Positions 16,776-25,569 of a stretch of DNA of 64,000 nucleotides are shown piece by piece (the first letter of the stretch is position 1; the number at the start of each line of letters is the position of its first letter). This DNA comes from Sedimentibacter sp. SX930 (GTDB taxonomy: Bacteria > Bacillota > Bacilli > Lactobacillales > Aerococcaceae). A model generated the notes under the pieces. The model worked only from the letters and a program-made list of their open reading frames with translations, made no database searches and had not been told where the DNA came from. The translations under genes and the position numbers were made by a program. Where the stretch lies: positions 62,001 through 126,000 of the forward strand of contig MUZD01000004.1 in the NCBI GenBank assembly GCA_002155105.1, in the 5' to 3' direction.

Positions 16776-18227
16776 ATGAAACTGAAAGAAATGCTGTCTG
16801 ATTATCAGCTGGGAGAGCAGCCGAATTGGGATGGAGAACAAATAATCACCGGCATTACCGATAGTTCCAGGGACATCATGGAAGGAATGATATTTGTCGC
16901 CATCGCTGGCTTTGAACAGGATGGGCATGATTATATCCCGCATGCAATCGCAAAAGGTGCCGCTTTGATAGTCGGCGAACACGATTGCCCAGAGGCATTA
17001 CCGATTCCTTATCTAAAAGTCGCCAACAGTCGCCAAGTGCTGGGACAATTGGCGGATAAATTTTATGATCATCCTTCGGGCAGGAAACGCGTCATCGGCA
17101 TAACCGGCACAAACGGGAAGACGACGACCGCTTTTTTCCTCAAGCATCTGTTGGAGCAGCAAGGTTATGGCGTTTCCATGATCGGTACCATCTACAATGA
17201 AATCAATGGGATCCAATACCCGACGCCCAACACGACACCGAATGCCGAAAAAGTGCATGAGTTGATTGCGGCATCAAAGGATGACTTCATCGTTATCGAA
17301 GTCTCTTCGCACGGGCTGGTACAATACCGTCTGGAGGGCGTCGTTTTTGACTACGCCCTGTTCATGAACCTGCAGCACGACCATTTGGATTACCACAAAA
17401 CGATGGAGGCTTATTTCGAAGCCAAAGCAACGTTGTTCGACAAGCTGAAGCCGGATGGGAAAGCGGTCGTCAATACCGATGACGCTTGGGGCTTGAAACT
17501 GGCGCAGCGCTTGGTCTCCAAGGGGACTGCGGTCATCACCGTGGGCCATCTGGAGGATGCCGTTATGTCCATCAAAAAAATGACGAACCAAGCGGTCACA
17601 TTGGACATTTCGGGTATGGTGGTGACGCTGGATCCGCATATGCCCGGTGAACACAATCTTTACGATATCGCGATGGCAGGTGCTGTCATTCAGGATCTCG
17701 GCTATCCGTTGGCGGATGTTACGGAACAGATGCGCTCTTTTGCGGGTGTGCCGGGCCGTTACGAAATCGTCCATCTGAGGAATGGGGTCCACTGCATCAT
17801 CGATTATGCGCATACGCCGGAAGCGGTCAGTTCGATTCTGACATCGATGCATAAGGACGGCGCGGAGCGGATCACGCATATCTTCGGATTCCGCGGCAAC
17901 CGTGATGCGACGAAGCGGGATGAAATGATTTCGGCTTCGACTGGTCAGAGTGCGCATGTGATCTTGACGACTGACGAGCTGAACAGCATTCCGGAAGAAG
18001 AGATGAGGCAGGAATATGCCGAGTATCAGCAAAAATTTGCCGGGATGCATAAAATCGACGTCATGATGGACCGGACATTGGCTATCCAAAGAGCAGTAGG
18101 TGAGGCTCGGGCAGGCGATTGGATTTTGGTGACCGGCAAAGGCCACGAGAAATATAAGACCGCCTATGCCTTACCGACTGCCTCCGACAAGGAAACGGTG
18201 CTTTACTTGAAAAATGTAGGAAAATAG
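16776..18227 (+). CDS. MurE-like UDP-MurNAc-tripeptide ligase, atypical specificity motif
   Basis: The 483-residue Mur ligase has the ATP loop GITGTNGKTTTAFFL (about 108-122), IEVSSHGL, and HLDYHKTMEAYFEAKATLF with the lysine that is carbamoylated in the family. It adds the third residue to UDP-MurNAc-L-Ala-D-Glu if it is a true MurE. The residue-selecting motif, DNPR for diaminopimelate or DDPN/DNPA for lysine enzymes, is replaced here by TTDELNSIP. The gene is isolated from any dcw cluster. It could be the main lysine or ornithine ligase with an unusual motif, or a paralogue. Confidence 0.82.
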   Translation: MKLKEMLSDYQLGEQPNWDGEQIITGITDSSRDIMEGMIFVAIAGFEQDGHDYIPHAIAKGAALIVGEHDCPEALPIPYLKVANSRQVLGQLADKFYDHPSGRKRVIGITGTNGKTTTAFFLKHLLEQQGYGVSMIGTIYNEINGIQYPTPNTTPNAEKVHELIAASKDDFIVIEVSSHGLVQYRLEGVVFDYALFMNLQHDHLDYHKTMEAYFEAKATLFDKLKPDGKAVVNTDDAWGLKLAQRLVSKGTAVITVGHLEDAVMSIKKMTNQAVTLDISGMVVTLDPHMPGEHNLYDIAMAGAVIQDLGYPLADVTEQMRSFAGVPGRYEIVHLRNGVHCIIDYAHTPEAVSSILTSMHKDGAERITHIFGFRGNRDATKRDEMISASTGQSAHVILTTDELNSIPEEEMRQEYAEYQQKFAGMHKIDVMMDRTLAIQRAVGEARAGDWILVTGKGHEKYKTAYALPTASDKETVLYLKNVGK

Positions 18228-18245
18228 AATAGATGATACCGAACA

Positions 18246-18289
18246 AAGACCGGAAAACACTGTAAAAGGGGTGTTTTTCGGTCTTTTTT
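18246..18289 (+). terminator. Rho-independent terminator after MurE-like gene
   Basis: AAGACCGGAAAACAC pairs with GTGTTTTTCGGTCTT, followed by a T-run. Confidence 0.9.
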
Positions 18290-18290
18290 G

Positions 18291-18577
18291 TGAGGACCCA
18301 GGGCCGAATTCCCGGTGAGGACCGCCACACCGAGTAATCGCAACAGATCCCTAGCAAGCAGGAAGCACCATGGCAAGCATGAGTAAATACTTCGACAGAA
18401 TTTATTATTCTGGGTGTTCGGTCTTGCCTAGGACTTTCTTGATTCGGAGGTAGGATGCGGTGAGTTGACCGTACTGGACGGAATCGATATAGTAGTGGAA
18501 CAAGGGCAAGTCTCCGGAGACGTTTTCCGGTGGCCAGCTCGCAACAGGACAGCACTGAAAAAAGGGAGAATGATACC
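18291..18577. other. Gene-free stretch with partly decayed coding sequence
   Basis: The 350-bp gap before the M20 gene has two GTGAGGACC direct copies (near 18290 and 18316), a GACCG..ACACC / GGTGT..CGGTC long-range stem (about 18319-18442) and a CAGAAT/ATTCTG hairpin. I recognise no known riboswitch or RNA family. Part of the stretch looks like a relic of an ABC transporter gene (separate entry). Confidence 0.4.
18405..18515 (+). pseudogene. Relic of an ABC transporter ATP-binding gene
   Basis: In the frame of 18462-18509 the translation is ELTVLDGIDIVVEQGQ, which closely resembles the stretch just ahead of the Walker A loop in MacB-like ABC ATPases (ELTVLDGIDLxVExGE). Just upstream another frame gives TFLI and a third gives ILGVRS, the usual preceding residues (IL-VR-L-KTF), implying frameshifts. 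The Walker A that should follow is absent: the frame continues VSGDVFRW and then stops inside the M20 gene start. It is best read as a short decayed fragment. Confidence 0.4.
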
Positions 18578-19744
18578 ATGACTGCAACGCAAATGGACAA
18601 ACAAACCAAAACGGAGCTCTACCAAAAAATGGTCGCTTACCGGCGTGAACTGCATGCGTACCCGGAACTTTCCGCAAAGGAATTCGCGACGACCGAGCGC
18701 ATCCGCCACTGGCTAACGGAGGAAGGAATCACCATTCTTGATTACCCGCTGGAAACAGGCTTGATTGCGGAAGTCGTGGGTGCACTGCCTGGTCCGACCA
18801 TCGCGCTGCGTGCGGATATTGACGCTTTGCCGGTCAAAGAAGCGACCGGTCTGCCGTTCCTTTCCGAAACGGAAGGGCTCATGCATGCCTGCGGTCACGA
18901 TTATCATACAGCCTCCATGATTGGTGCGGCAATCCTGCTTCAGGGTAAAAAAGCGTTACTGAGAGGAACGGTCCGTTTCATCTTCCAACCCGCCGAAGAG
19001 ATCGCACAAGGCGCGAAGTGGATTGAAGAAGTTGGCGCTTTGGAGGGCGTTTCCGCTATTTTCGGGATGCACAACAAGCCGGATCTGCCGGTAGGCACGA
19101 TCGGCATCCGTGAAGGCGGATTGATGGCCAGCGCGGATCGTTTCGAACTGGAGATCCACGGCGTCGGCGGACATGCCGGCATTCCCGATTCCACAATCGA
19201 TCCGATCGTCATCGCAAGCCAGATCATCGCCGGCCTGCAGACGATCATCAGCCGCAACACGAGTCCATTCCACAACGCCGTCATCAGCATCACGCAAATC
19301 CATGGCGGTAACTCCTGGAACGTCATTCCCGAAAAAGTCTATCTGGAGGGCACCATCCGCGCTTTCCAAAAGGAAGATCGCGAGAAGATTCCAGCCTTGA
19401 TGCGCCGGACCGCGGAAGGGATTGCGTCGGGTTTCGGCGCAGTAGCGGATTTCCGTTGGCACCCATACGTTTCCATCGTGGATAATGATGCCCGATTCAA
19501 GGCAATCATGGAGGAAACGGCTGCCGAACAAGGTTACCGTTTTGTGGAGCCGAAACCGGTCGCCGGCGGGGAGGATTTCGCGCATTACCAGACGCTGATC
19601 CCCGGCTTCTTCGTCTTCATGGGCGTCGATGGCACGCGCGAATGGCACCATCCTGAGTTCAATCTCAAGGAGGAAGCCTTGGCTGTCGCCGCTGATTACT
19701 TCTCGGCTTTGGCGATCAAGGTGCTGGACCGATGGGAAGCCTGA
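18578..19744 (+). CDS. M20-family metallopeptidase/amidohydrolase
   Basis: The 388-residue enzyme has the M20D pattern of N-acyl-amino-acid and N-acetyldiaminopimelate deacetylases: YRRELHAYPELSAKEF at the N-terminus, ALRADIDALPV, the metal motif MHACGHDYHTA, FQPAEEIAQGAKWI and GGEDFAHYQ near the end. It should hydrolyse an acyl or peptide amide with two divalent metals; the substrate is not clear from context. AAAGGGAGA lies eight bases before the ATG. An upstream in-frame ATG at 18530 lacks a ribosome site. Confidence 0.9.
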   Translation: MTATQMDKQTKTELYQKMVAYRRELHAYPELSAKEFATTERIRHWLTEEGITILDYPLETGLIAEVVGALPGPTIALRADIDALPVKEATGLPFLSETEGLMHACGHDYHTASMIGAAILLQGKKALLRGTVRFIFQPAEEIAQGAKWIEEVGALEGVSAIFGMHNKPDLPVGTIGIREGGLMASADRFELEIHGVGGHAGIPDSTIDPIVIASQIIAGLQTIISRNTSPFHNAVISITQIHGGNSWNVIPEKVYLEGTIRAFQKEDREKIPALMRRTAEGIASGFGAVADFRWHPYVSIVDNDARFKAIMEETAAEQGYRFVEPKPVAGGEDFAHYQTLIPGFFVFMGVDGTREWHHPEFNLKEEALAVAADYFSALAIKVLDRWEA

Positions 19745-19903
19745 CAGCATTTATTCGGCAACTGAAAGAGAAAACACATATTTCAAAAGTCCGCGGATAT
19801 TTTAAATGCACCCAAATTTGCGTTATAATAAAGAGGCAAGCTGCCGATCCGAAAGGCATCCAGGCAGCTATTTCAAAACTCCAAAAAAGAAAGGATCATC
19901 CCT

Positions 19904-20113
19904 ATGGCAGACATCACGTTTGAAATCGTTGAAGAACTCGGCATCCTCTCCACATCGGCAAAAGGTTGGACGAAAGAATTGAACTTGGTCAGCTGGAACG
20001 GCAGACCGCCAAAATACGACATCCGCGAATGGAGTCCGGAACACGAAAAGATGGGCAAAGGACTGACCTTCAGCGAAGAAGAAATGGCAGCCCTAGCCAA
20101 ACTGTTGAAATAA
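19904..20113 (+). CDS. YdbC-like PC4/p15 ssDNA-binding protein
   Basis: This 69-residue protein matches the bacterial PC4-like YdbC family: FEIVEELGILS, GWTKELNLVSWNGRPPKYDIREWSP and GLTFSEEEMAALAKLL. The fold is a dimeric single-stranded nucleic acid binder. The basic and aromatic strand WNGRPPKYDIR forms the binding surface. It is followed by a clear terminator. Confidence 0.88.
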   Translation: MADITFEIVEELGILSTSAKGWTKELNLVSWNGRPPKYDIREWSPEHEKMGKGLTFSEEEMAALAKLLK

Positions 20114-20120
20114 CCGAAAA

Positions 20121-20155
20121 AACCAACTGAAGCGAATCGGCTCCAGTTGGTTTTT
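20121..20155 (+). terminator. Terminator between the YdbC-like gene and the convergent MFS gene
   Basis: AACCAACTG pairs with CAGTTGGTT, followed by T5. The A-run on the other side allows bidirectional use. Confidence 0.85.
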
Positions 20156-20171
20156 CGATTTCAACGTTGCA

Positions 20172-21401
20172 TTAAGAATGGGTTGTGCCATTACGTTTCC
20201 CGCGTTGATAGAAAAGGAACATCAAAAAAGCGGAAAGCAAGGCGGTGGCGGAACCAAAATAGAAGGGCACCTGATTGTTGAATGTGTCATAGAGCCAACC
20301 GCCTATCAAACTGGCCGGCAGCAGCGTCATCCCAAGGATCATGTTGTAGAGTCCCAACCCGGTCCCTTTCTTTTCCTTGCCGATGATGTCGGAGACCAAC
20401 GCTTTCTGGATGCCGTCCGTGGCGGCGCTGTACAATCCGTAAAAGGCGAACAGGCCGACGATGGCGAAGGGGGTCGAGGCCTTGCCGAAACCGAGATAGA
20501 TCAGTGAGAACATCAGATAGCCGCCGATGATGATCCGCTTGCGGCCGATCTTGTCGGACAGTTTCCCGAGCGGGACGGCGAAGGCGACTGAAACCGCATT
20601 GAACACCAGATACATGATCGGGATGAAGGCATCGCTGACGCCGACGTCGCTCGCTTTGAGCAAAAGCAGGGCATCCGTTGAATTCCCTAACGTGAAAAGG
20701 AAAACGATGGCCAGAAAAAGATAGAAGTCCTTAGGGAAATCCCGGAAGGATATTTTTCCTAGCCGTTCCGATTTGGCGCGTTTGGCTTCCTTCACAAAAA
20801 AGATGATCGACAAAAGCCCCAGCAATCCCGGAATGGCCGCAAACAAGAAGACGCGCCGGTAGTCGCCGGGGAAAGCGGCCAACACGGCAAAGGCGATCAG
20901 CGGCCCGACGATGGCCCCGCTGTTGTCCATCGCTTTATGGAAACCGAAATTCAGACCGGCGTTGTTGTTTTCTTCAGAAGAACCGGCAACAAGACTGTCC
21001 CGGGGAGCGGTGCGGATGCCTTTGCCGACGCGTTCGACAAAACGGATCGACAGGACCTGCAAGGGTGTCGTCACGAATGCGAACAGCGGGGAAAGGAGCG
21101 CGGTGATGCCGTAACCGATGATCATGAAAGGCTTGTTGCGTCCGATTTTATCGCTCCACCAACCGGAGAGGGATTTCAGGACGGAAGCGGTGCTTTCGGC
21201 GATCCCCTCGATCAGGGAAATTTCGGTTTTTGAAGCGCCCAGTGTCGTCAGAAATAAAGGCAGGATGCTGTAGACCATTTTTGTCGTCGTATCCGTCAGG
21301 AAACTGGTCAAGCCGACAAAGAAAATATTGCTTTCGACGCCGAGGATCCGCTTCTTTTTATGTTGGTTGTCCGCCATCTCGAAAACCTTCTTTCCAATCA
21401 T
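20172..21401 (-). CDS. MFS transporter
   Basis: The protein is about 409 residues with twelve hydrophobic segments. It carries the MFS loop GWWSDKIGRNKPFM between helices 2 and 3 and a second copy GKLSDKIGRKRIIIGGY in the C-terminal half. The DSLVAGSS and FGFHKAMDNSGAIVGP motifs place it with the YfkF/YqgE-like MFS group of unknown substrate. The start at 21401 has GGAGA upstream at a normal distance; the frame extends 60 bp further without a ribosome site. Confidence 0.85.
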   Translation of the reverse strand: MIGKKVFEMADNQHKKKRILGVESNIFFVGLTSFLTDTTTKMVYSILPLFLTTLGASKTEISLIEGIAESTASVLKSLSGWWSDKIGRNKPFMIIGYGITALLSPLFAFVTTPLQVLSIRFVERVGKGIRTAPRDSLVAGSSEENNNAGLNFGFHKAMDNSGAIVGPLIAFAVLAAFPGDYRRVFLFAAIPGLLGLLSIIFFVKEAKRAKSERLGKISFRDFPKDFYLFLAIVFLFTLGNSTDALLLLKASDVGVSDAFIPIMYLVFNAVSVAFAVPLGKLSDKIGRKRIIIGGYLMFSLIYLGFGKASTPFAIVGLFAFYGLYSAATDGIQKALVSDIIGKEKKGTGLGLYNMILGMTLLPASLIGGWLYDTFNNQVPFYFGSATALLSAFLMFLFYQRGKRNGTTHS

Positions 21402-21565
21402 TTCTTTATCTCCATTTAATTCCTTTTCCGGCAAAAAGTCTAGCAGAGCGACCGCGCCCACACAACCATTCCGCGCGATTCGGCCAAATGGATAATCAAC
21501 CGGATTTTTGGTAAAGTGTACCTATTGAGATGTCCAGGCTGAACAGGTTTGAGGGAGGAATCGTA

Positions 21566-22117
21566 ATGAACAGATTGCAGATCAATCAAACAACATTGTC
21601 CTTGGTGAAAAGCGACATCACCCGATGCGAAGTCGATGCCATCGTCAATGCCGCCAATGAGAGCCTGCTCGGCGGAGGAGGAGTCGACGGCGCCATCCAC
21701 CGTGCCGCCGGGCCGGAATTGTTGGCCGCCTGCCGGCTTTTGAACGGGTGCCGTACAGGCGAGGCGAAGCTCACACCAGGCTTCCGCCTCAAAGCGGCTT
21801 ATGTCATCCACACAGTCGGTCCGGTCTGGCGGGGCGGAACGCACGGTGAAACAGAATTGCTGGCTTCCTGCTACCAAAAATCGTTGGAACTGGCCGACGC
21901 CAACGGAATCCGTACGCTTGCTTTCCCGGCGATCAGCACAGGCATTTACGGCTACCCGTTGGAACAGGCAACCGCAATCGCTGTCGGAACCGTCCGGAAA
22001 TATCTGGAAAATCTTCCGCAAACAAGCATCACAGAAATAACTTTTGTCTGTTTTGACGATGCGACAGTGCACGCATACGAGCAGGCATTCGAAGAATTGG
22101 AAAGGGGAACTGACTGA
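21566..22117 (+). CDS. Macrodomain protein (ADP-ribose/O-acetyl-ADP-ribose hydrolase type)
   Basis: The 183-residue protein is a complete MacroD-type macrodomain: [26 protein letters not shown] is the ADP-ribose-binding signature, followed by [19 protein letters not shown] and [16 protein letters not shown]. The Asn, Asp and Gly-rich loop needed for O-acetyl-ADP-ribose or mono-ADP-ribosyl deacylation are present. Its stop overlaps the start of the following zinc-ribbon gene by one base. GAGGGAGGAA precedes the ATG. Confidence 0.93.
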   Translation: MNRLQINQTTLSLVKSDITRCEVDAIVNAANESLLGGGGVDGAIHRAAGPELLAACRLLNGCRTGEAKLTPGFRLKAAYVIHTVGPVWRGGTHGETELLASCYQKSLELADANGIRTLAFPAISTGIYGYPLEQATAIAVGTVRKYLENLPQTSITEITFVCFDDATVHAYEQAFEELERGTD

Positions 22118-22500
22118 TGTTTTTATTTTTTGATGTATTGCCGTTCCGCAAGCAACTTGAATACAATCAGACGATTACCTGCAGCCGCTGCGGCCATTTT
22201 GGGCGCTATGAGGTCTATCTTGTTGGCAATCGTTTCCGCCTGTTTTTCATCCCGGTCATCACTTTCGGGAAAAAGTATCTCGTCCGCACAACCTGTTGTG
22301 ATACCTGGTATCTCCTTGATCCGCATGTGGGCAAAGCAATCGAGCGGAAAGAACCGGTATCGATCCGGGACAGCGATCTGCAGATGTACCAGACCGGCGA
22401 ACCGCTTGAAAGCAGATGTCCCAACTGCGGTGCCTCCTATCCTCAAGGGGCACATTTTTGCCCGAATTGCGGAACGAAAGTGGATGAAATGGAACGCTGA
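22117..22500 (+). CDS. Double zinc-ribbon protein
   Basis: The 127-residue protein has an N-terminal CSRC plus CC pair (TITCSRCGHFG...TTCCDTWY) and a C-terminal zinc ribbon CPNCGASYPQGAHFCPNCG. The middle is hydrophobic and aromatic (RFRLFFIPVITFGKKYLV), typical of zinc-ribbon 15 proteins of unknown role. It overlaps the macrodomain stop (TGATG), so the pair is co-translated. Confidence 0.82.
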   Translation: MFLFFDVLPFRKQLEYNQTITCSRCGHFGRYEVYLVGNRFRLFFIPVITFGKKYLVRTTCCDTWYLLDPHVGKAIERKEPVSIRDSDLQMYQTGEPLESRCPNCGASYPQGAHFCPNCGTKVDEMER

Positions 22501-22543
22501 CAGAACGCCTATGAAATAAATGAAAGACGATTATCTGAAAGCG

Positions 22544-22570
22544 TTGCAAATTGTTCAATTATGGTATAAT
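22544..22570 (+). promoter_or_regulatory. Promoter of the DUF975 gene, with possible cre overlap
   Basis: TATAAT (22565-22570) with an extended TGG, and TTGCAA (22544-22549) as a closely spaced -35. The -35 overlaps TGAAAGCGTTGCAA (22536-22549), which matches the cre consensus at 12 of 14 positions. Confidence 0.55.
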
Positions 22571-22607
22571 GGCACTATCGAAAATTGTAAGGGGTGGTCA
22601 TAATTAT

Positions 22608-23435
22608 ATGTTAACGAACAAGGAAATCAGATCCACAGCCAGAGAATATTTACGCGGCAATTATAAAATGGCGGTCATCAACCTGATTCTTATCACGATC
22701 GCGAACAGCACCATGCAATCGGTAGTCAGAACGCTGACGGGCGAAAGCGCATTGAACATGCAGATGACAGGGGAAACCTTGCCGAATTGGGATTCCGTCT
22801 TCTCGATGCAATCCTCGCCTTTCCAAACGACCCTGAATGTGGTCCTTTCGATCATCGTGTCGCTGATCATCGGCTCCATGCAGATGGGGAACGAATGGGG
22901 CTATCTGGATATGCTGGACGGTACGCCACTTTCGTCGGGCCATCTGCTCAAACCGTTTGAAAACCAGTTTTTCAAAACGCTTGGCGTTCTGGCGCTGCAG
23001 ACCATCTATGTCATTTTATGGTCCGTATTGCTGATCATCCCGGGCATCATGAAGCTGTACGCCTTGGCATTATCGAACTTCATTTATTTCGATAATCCGG
23101 ACATGAAAACGACGGATATCCTGAGACAAAGCGAATCCTTCATGAAAGGCAAGAAGATGAGACTTTTCCAACTGGATCTGACTTACTTTGTCGTTTACCT
23201 GATCCCTGTGGCATTGTTCTTTGGTGTCGGAATAGCTGCTTTTAACATGTATGCCGGAGCGGCAACGGCTGACTCAGATGCGTTACTGTATCAAGCGTTG
23301 TTGCTGGTAGGGTTGATGTTGGCGGCATTCGCCATCTTCGGAATCCTGACCTTCATCGTTGAGCCAAGAAGAAAAGCAGCACGCGCAGTCTTCTATTCGG
23401 AAGTTCTGAAGGAAGAAAACCTTATCCTCGGCTAA
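22608..23435 (+). CDS. DUF975 integral membrane protein
   Basis: The 275-residue protein begins MLTNKEIRSTAREYLRGNYKMAVINLILI, the typical DUF975 opening, and has about five membrane segments. The motif GMQMG-like MGNEWGYLDMLDG and the LLIIPGIMKLYALALSNFIYFDNPDM block are family hallmarks. The C-terminus has IVEPRRKAARAVFYSEVLKEE. Function is unknown; it stands in its own transcription unit. Confidence 0.85.
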   Translation: MLTNKEIRSTAREYLRGNYKMAVINLILITIANSTMQSVVRTLTGESALNMQMTGETLPNWDSVFSMQSSPFQTTLNVVLSIIVSLIIGSMQMGNEWGYLDMLDGTPLSSGHLLKPFENQFFKTLGVLALQTIYVILWSVLLIIPGIMKLYALALSNFIYFDNPDMKTTDILRQSESFMKGKKMRLFQLDLTYFVVYLIPVALFFGVGIAAFNMYAGAATADSDALLYQALLLVGLMLAAFAIFGILTFIVEPRRKAARAVFYSEVLKEENLILG

Positions 23436-23481
23436 TCAGCCCATACAATTTCATCAAAATCATCAGCAAAGGGGCGAAATA

Positions 23482-24231
23482 ATGGAACCAAGAATTAAAA
23501 GAGAAGCACCAAGCATCACAACCGATTTGCGCAGTGATACAGTGCAAGTCCCTAGTGTGATCCGGAACTGTTCAGGAATCCGTATTTTTGGAAAACGAAT
23601 CAAATCCCTGATTTTTACGACGGATATCGCCATTATCCTGAATAACGATGCGGATGCCGTCATCGCGGTTTATCCATTTACCCCGCATCCGGCGGTCATC
23701 CAAAGCATAGCCAATGTCTCAACCATTCCGATTCTTTCCGGTGTCGGCGGGGGGACGACCCAAGGCAAACGCAGCGCCAACATTTCTTTGTTTTCGGAGG
23801 CGCAGGGATCCTTGGCTGTTGTCGTCAATGCGCCTACACCGATTGAAACGATCAAACAGATTGAAGAAACTGTTGATATTCCGATCGTTTGTACGATCGT
23901 CACGGAATACATGGATATCCAAGCAAGACTGGATGCCGGTGTCGATATCCTCAACGTCAGCGGAGGGAAGGATACGGCCTACATTGTGAGCCGCATCCGT
24001 GAAAATTTCCCTGATGTTCCGATCATCGCGACTGGCGGCCCGACGGATGAAACGATTCTGGATGCGATCAACGCCGGTGCCAACGCCATAAGCTGGACGC
24101 CACCTTCCAACGGTGAATTGTTCCGTCGCAAGATGGACAAGTACCGTAACAAAGAGCGCGAGCGCTACATGCAGGAGCACCAAGGCATGACGATCGAAGA
24201 AGTCGAAGACTTGGAAGATCACAGAGATTAA
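23482..24231 (+). CDS. TIM-barrel protein of unknown function
   Basis: The 249-residue protein alternates strands and helices like a (beta/alpha)8 barrel: ADAVIAVYPFTPHP, IPILSGVGGGTTQGKRS, VVVNAPTPIETIKQIEE, IPIVCTIVT, GVDILNVSGGKDTAYIVSRI, VPIIATGGPTDETI and GANAISWTPPS. The last two resemble a phosphate-binding loop of NanE/TrpF-like barrels. Relatives in lactic acid bacteria are often labelled only hydrolase. A terminator follows. Confidence 0.7.
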   Translation: MEPRIKREAPSITTDLRSDTVQVPSVIRNCSGIRIFGKRIKSLIFTTDIAIILNNDADAVIAVYPFTPHPAVIQSIANVSTIPILSGVGGGTTQGKRSANISLFSEAQGSLAVVVNAPTPIETIKQIEETVDIPIVCTIVTEYMDIQARLDAGVDILNVSGGKDTAYIVSRIRENFPDVPIIATGGPTDETILDAINAGANAISWTPPSNGELFRRKMDKYRNKERERYMQEHQGMTIEEVEDLEDHRD

Positions 24232-24240
24232 CCTATCGAA

Positions 24241-24294
24241 AAAACGCGCAAGCAGTTTGCCAGGACAGTCTGGCAGCTGCTTACGCGTTTTTTT
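24241..24294. terminator. Long-stem bidirectional terminator
   Basis: AAAACGCG(CAAGCAG)TTTGCCAG pairs with CTGGCAG(CTGCTTA)CGCGTTTT, followed by T-run. It can also serve the convergent SDR gene. Confidence 0.92.
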
Positions 24295-24327
24295 CGGTAT
24301 CGTGATACTTCTTTGTTATTAAGGATA

Positions 24328-25071
24328 CTACAGATCGGAAATCATGCCGCCGTCGACGACGAATTGCGAGCCGGTCGAATAGCTCGAATCATCGGACGCA
24401 AGGTAGATGACCAGATTGGAGACTTCCTCAGGTTTCGCGGTCCTTCTCAAAGGAATGTCTTTTTCCAATTGTTTGATGTATTCATAAACGTCACCTTGTT
24501 CAGCCATCGGCGTTTCGATGATGCCTGGATGGACGGAATTCACACGGATGTTGAACTGTCCAAGCTCTGCTGCAGCACCCTTTGTCATCCCGGTTACTGC
24601 GTGTTTCGAAGCGCTGTAGGCGATGGCGGTAGGAGCACTCACAAGGCCATCGACTGAGGAAATGTTGACGATCGAGCCGATACCTGCTTTTTTCATGGAA
24701 GACACAACAGTTTTCATGCCTAGGAACACGCCCAGTTCATCGATTTCGAATGTCAAACGGAAATCCGCTTCCGTCAATTGGTCCAATGTTTTGAAGATAC
24801 CGACGCCCGCATTGTTGACGAGCACCGTAACCGGACCGAATTTTTCCTCGGTCAATGCAATGACTTCTTCCCAATTGGCTGATTTTGACACATCCAGTTT
24901 CATGAATACGGCATTTTCACCGATTTCCTCAACCAAAGCTTTTCCTGCGGTTTCGTTGATGTCGGTCACGACTACTTTGGCGCCTTCCTCCGCGAATTTG
25001 CGTGCGTGCATGGCACCCATCCCTTGTGCTGCTCCTGTGATGATGGCTACTTTGTTGTCTAATTTTCCCAT
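24328..25071 (-). CDS. SDR-family NAD(P)-dependent oxidoreductase
   Basis: The 247-residue classical SDR has the cofactor loop TGAAQGMGAMHAR (TGxxxGxG), NNAGVG, catalytic Ser in NISSVDG and YSASKHA (YxxxK). The early VVVTDIN acidic residue suggests NAD+ over NADP+. The C-terminal GSQFVVDGGM completes the fold. The substrate is unknown. AAAGGAG sits before the ATG at 25071; the longer frame has no such site. Confidence 0.92.
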   Translation of the reverse strand: MGKLDNKVAIITGAAQGMGAMHARKFAEEGAKVVVTDINETAGKALVEEIGENAVFMKLDVSKSANWEEVIALTEEKFGPVTVLVNNAGVGIFKTLDQLTEADFRLTFEIDELGVFLGMKTVVSSMKKAGIGSIVNISSVDGLVSAPTAIAYSASKHAVTGMTKGAAAELGQFNIRVNSVHPGIIETPMAEQGDVYEYIKQLEKDIPLRRTAKPEEVSNLVIYLASDDSSYSTGSQFVVDGGMISDL

Positions 25072-25569
25072 TGCAGATAGCTCCTTTGGATTCTTTTTTT
25101 GCCGCTCCCTAATTGCTTGGGATAACTTGTATAGGCTTACAACCATGTTATTCCTATAATGAATCGGAATCAATATTATTTCATCAAATGTATATATTCA
25201 CAAGGAGGCCGTTTTGATTAAGTCTTCGAACTTCGATAAACAATGCCATATTAATGCGGTATTTGGGGTTCCGGGAATTTTGAACAGAAAATGAACAAGC
25301 GTTTCAAAGGATCAGAATGGAATGTTTTTATCAATATGTGCGTAATCGGAACAAGCGGCATAAGAACTTGTCTGGGGTTTTTTACGCCGAGCAAACGATT
25401 GATGCGAATCAGGGCAGACCGCTCTCAGGTGTATTTTTTTTAAATTATCAGCCAATAATATATAATAAGTGTATGGATGAAATCGATTTTCGGATTGCAG
25501 TAAAAGTCTGGGTGGGGTTGGCGGAACCAGAGCCAGCGATGCGAAAAATAGAATATTGGAGGTATTCGT
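25072..25569. other. Gene-free stretch between divergent SDR and metallopeptidase genes
   Basis: On the minus strand TTGATT and TAACAT with 17 bp spacing (25173-25168, 25150-25145) form a likely SDR promoter. On the plus strand a 26-codon frame beginning at TTG 25214 follows a strong AAGGAGG but matches nothing I know. A TATAAT-like run lies near 25460 ahead of the metallopeptidase gene. I see nothing else. Confidence 0.5.

Noticed and set aside
18291-18450. Possible SRP RNA or riboswitch before the M20 gene
   Set aside because: A short match (AGGGCCGAATTCCC, GGAAGCA) recalls SRP RNA, but the order, tetraloop and Alu ends are missing, and no aptamer core could be built.
25214-25294. 26-codon frame starting with TTG behind AAGGAGG
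   Set aside because: The ribosome site is good, but no composition or similarity supports a real peptide.
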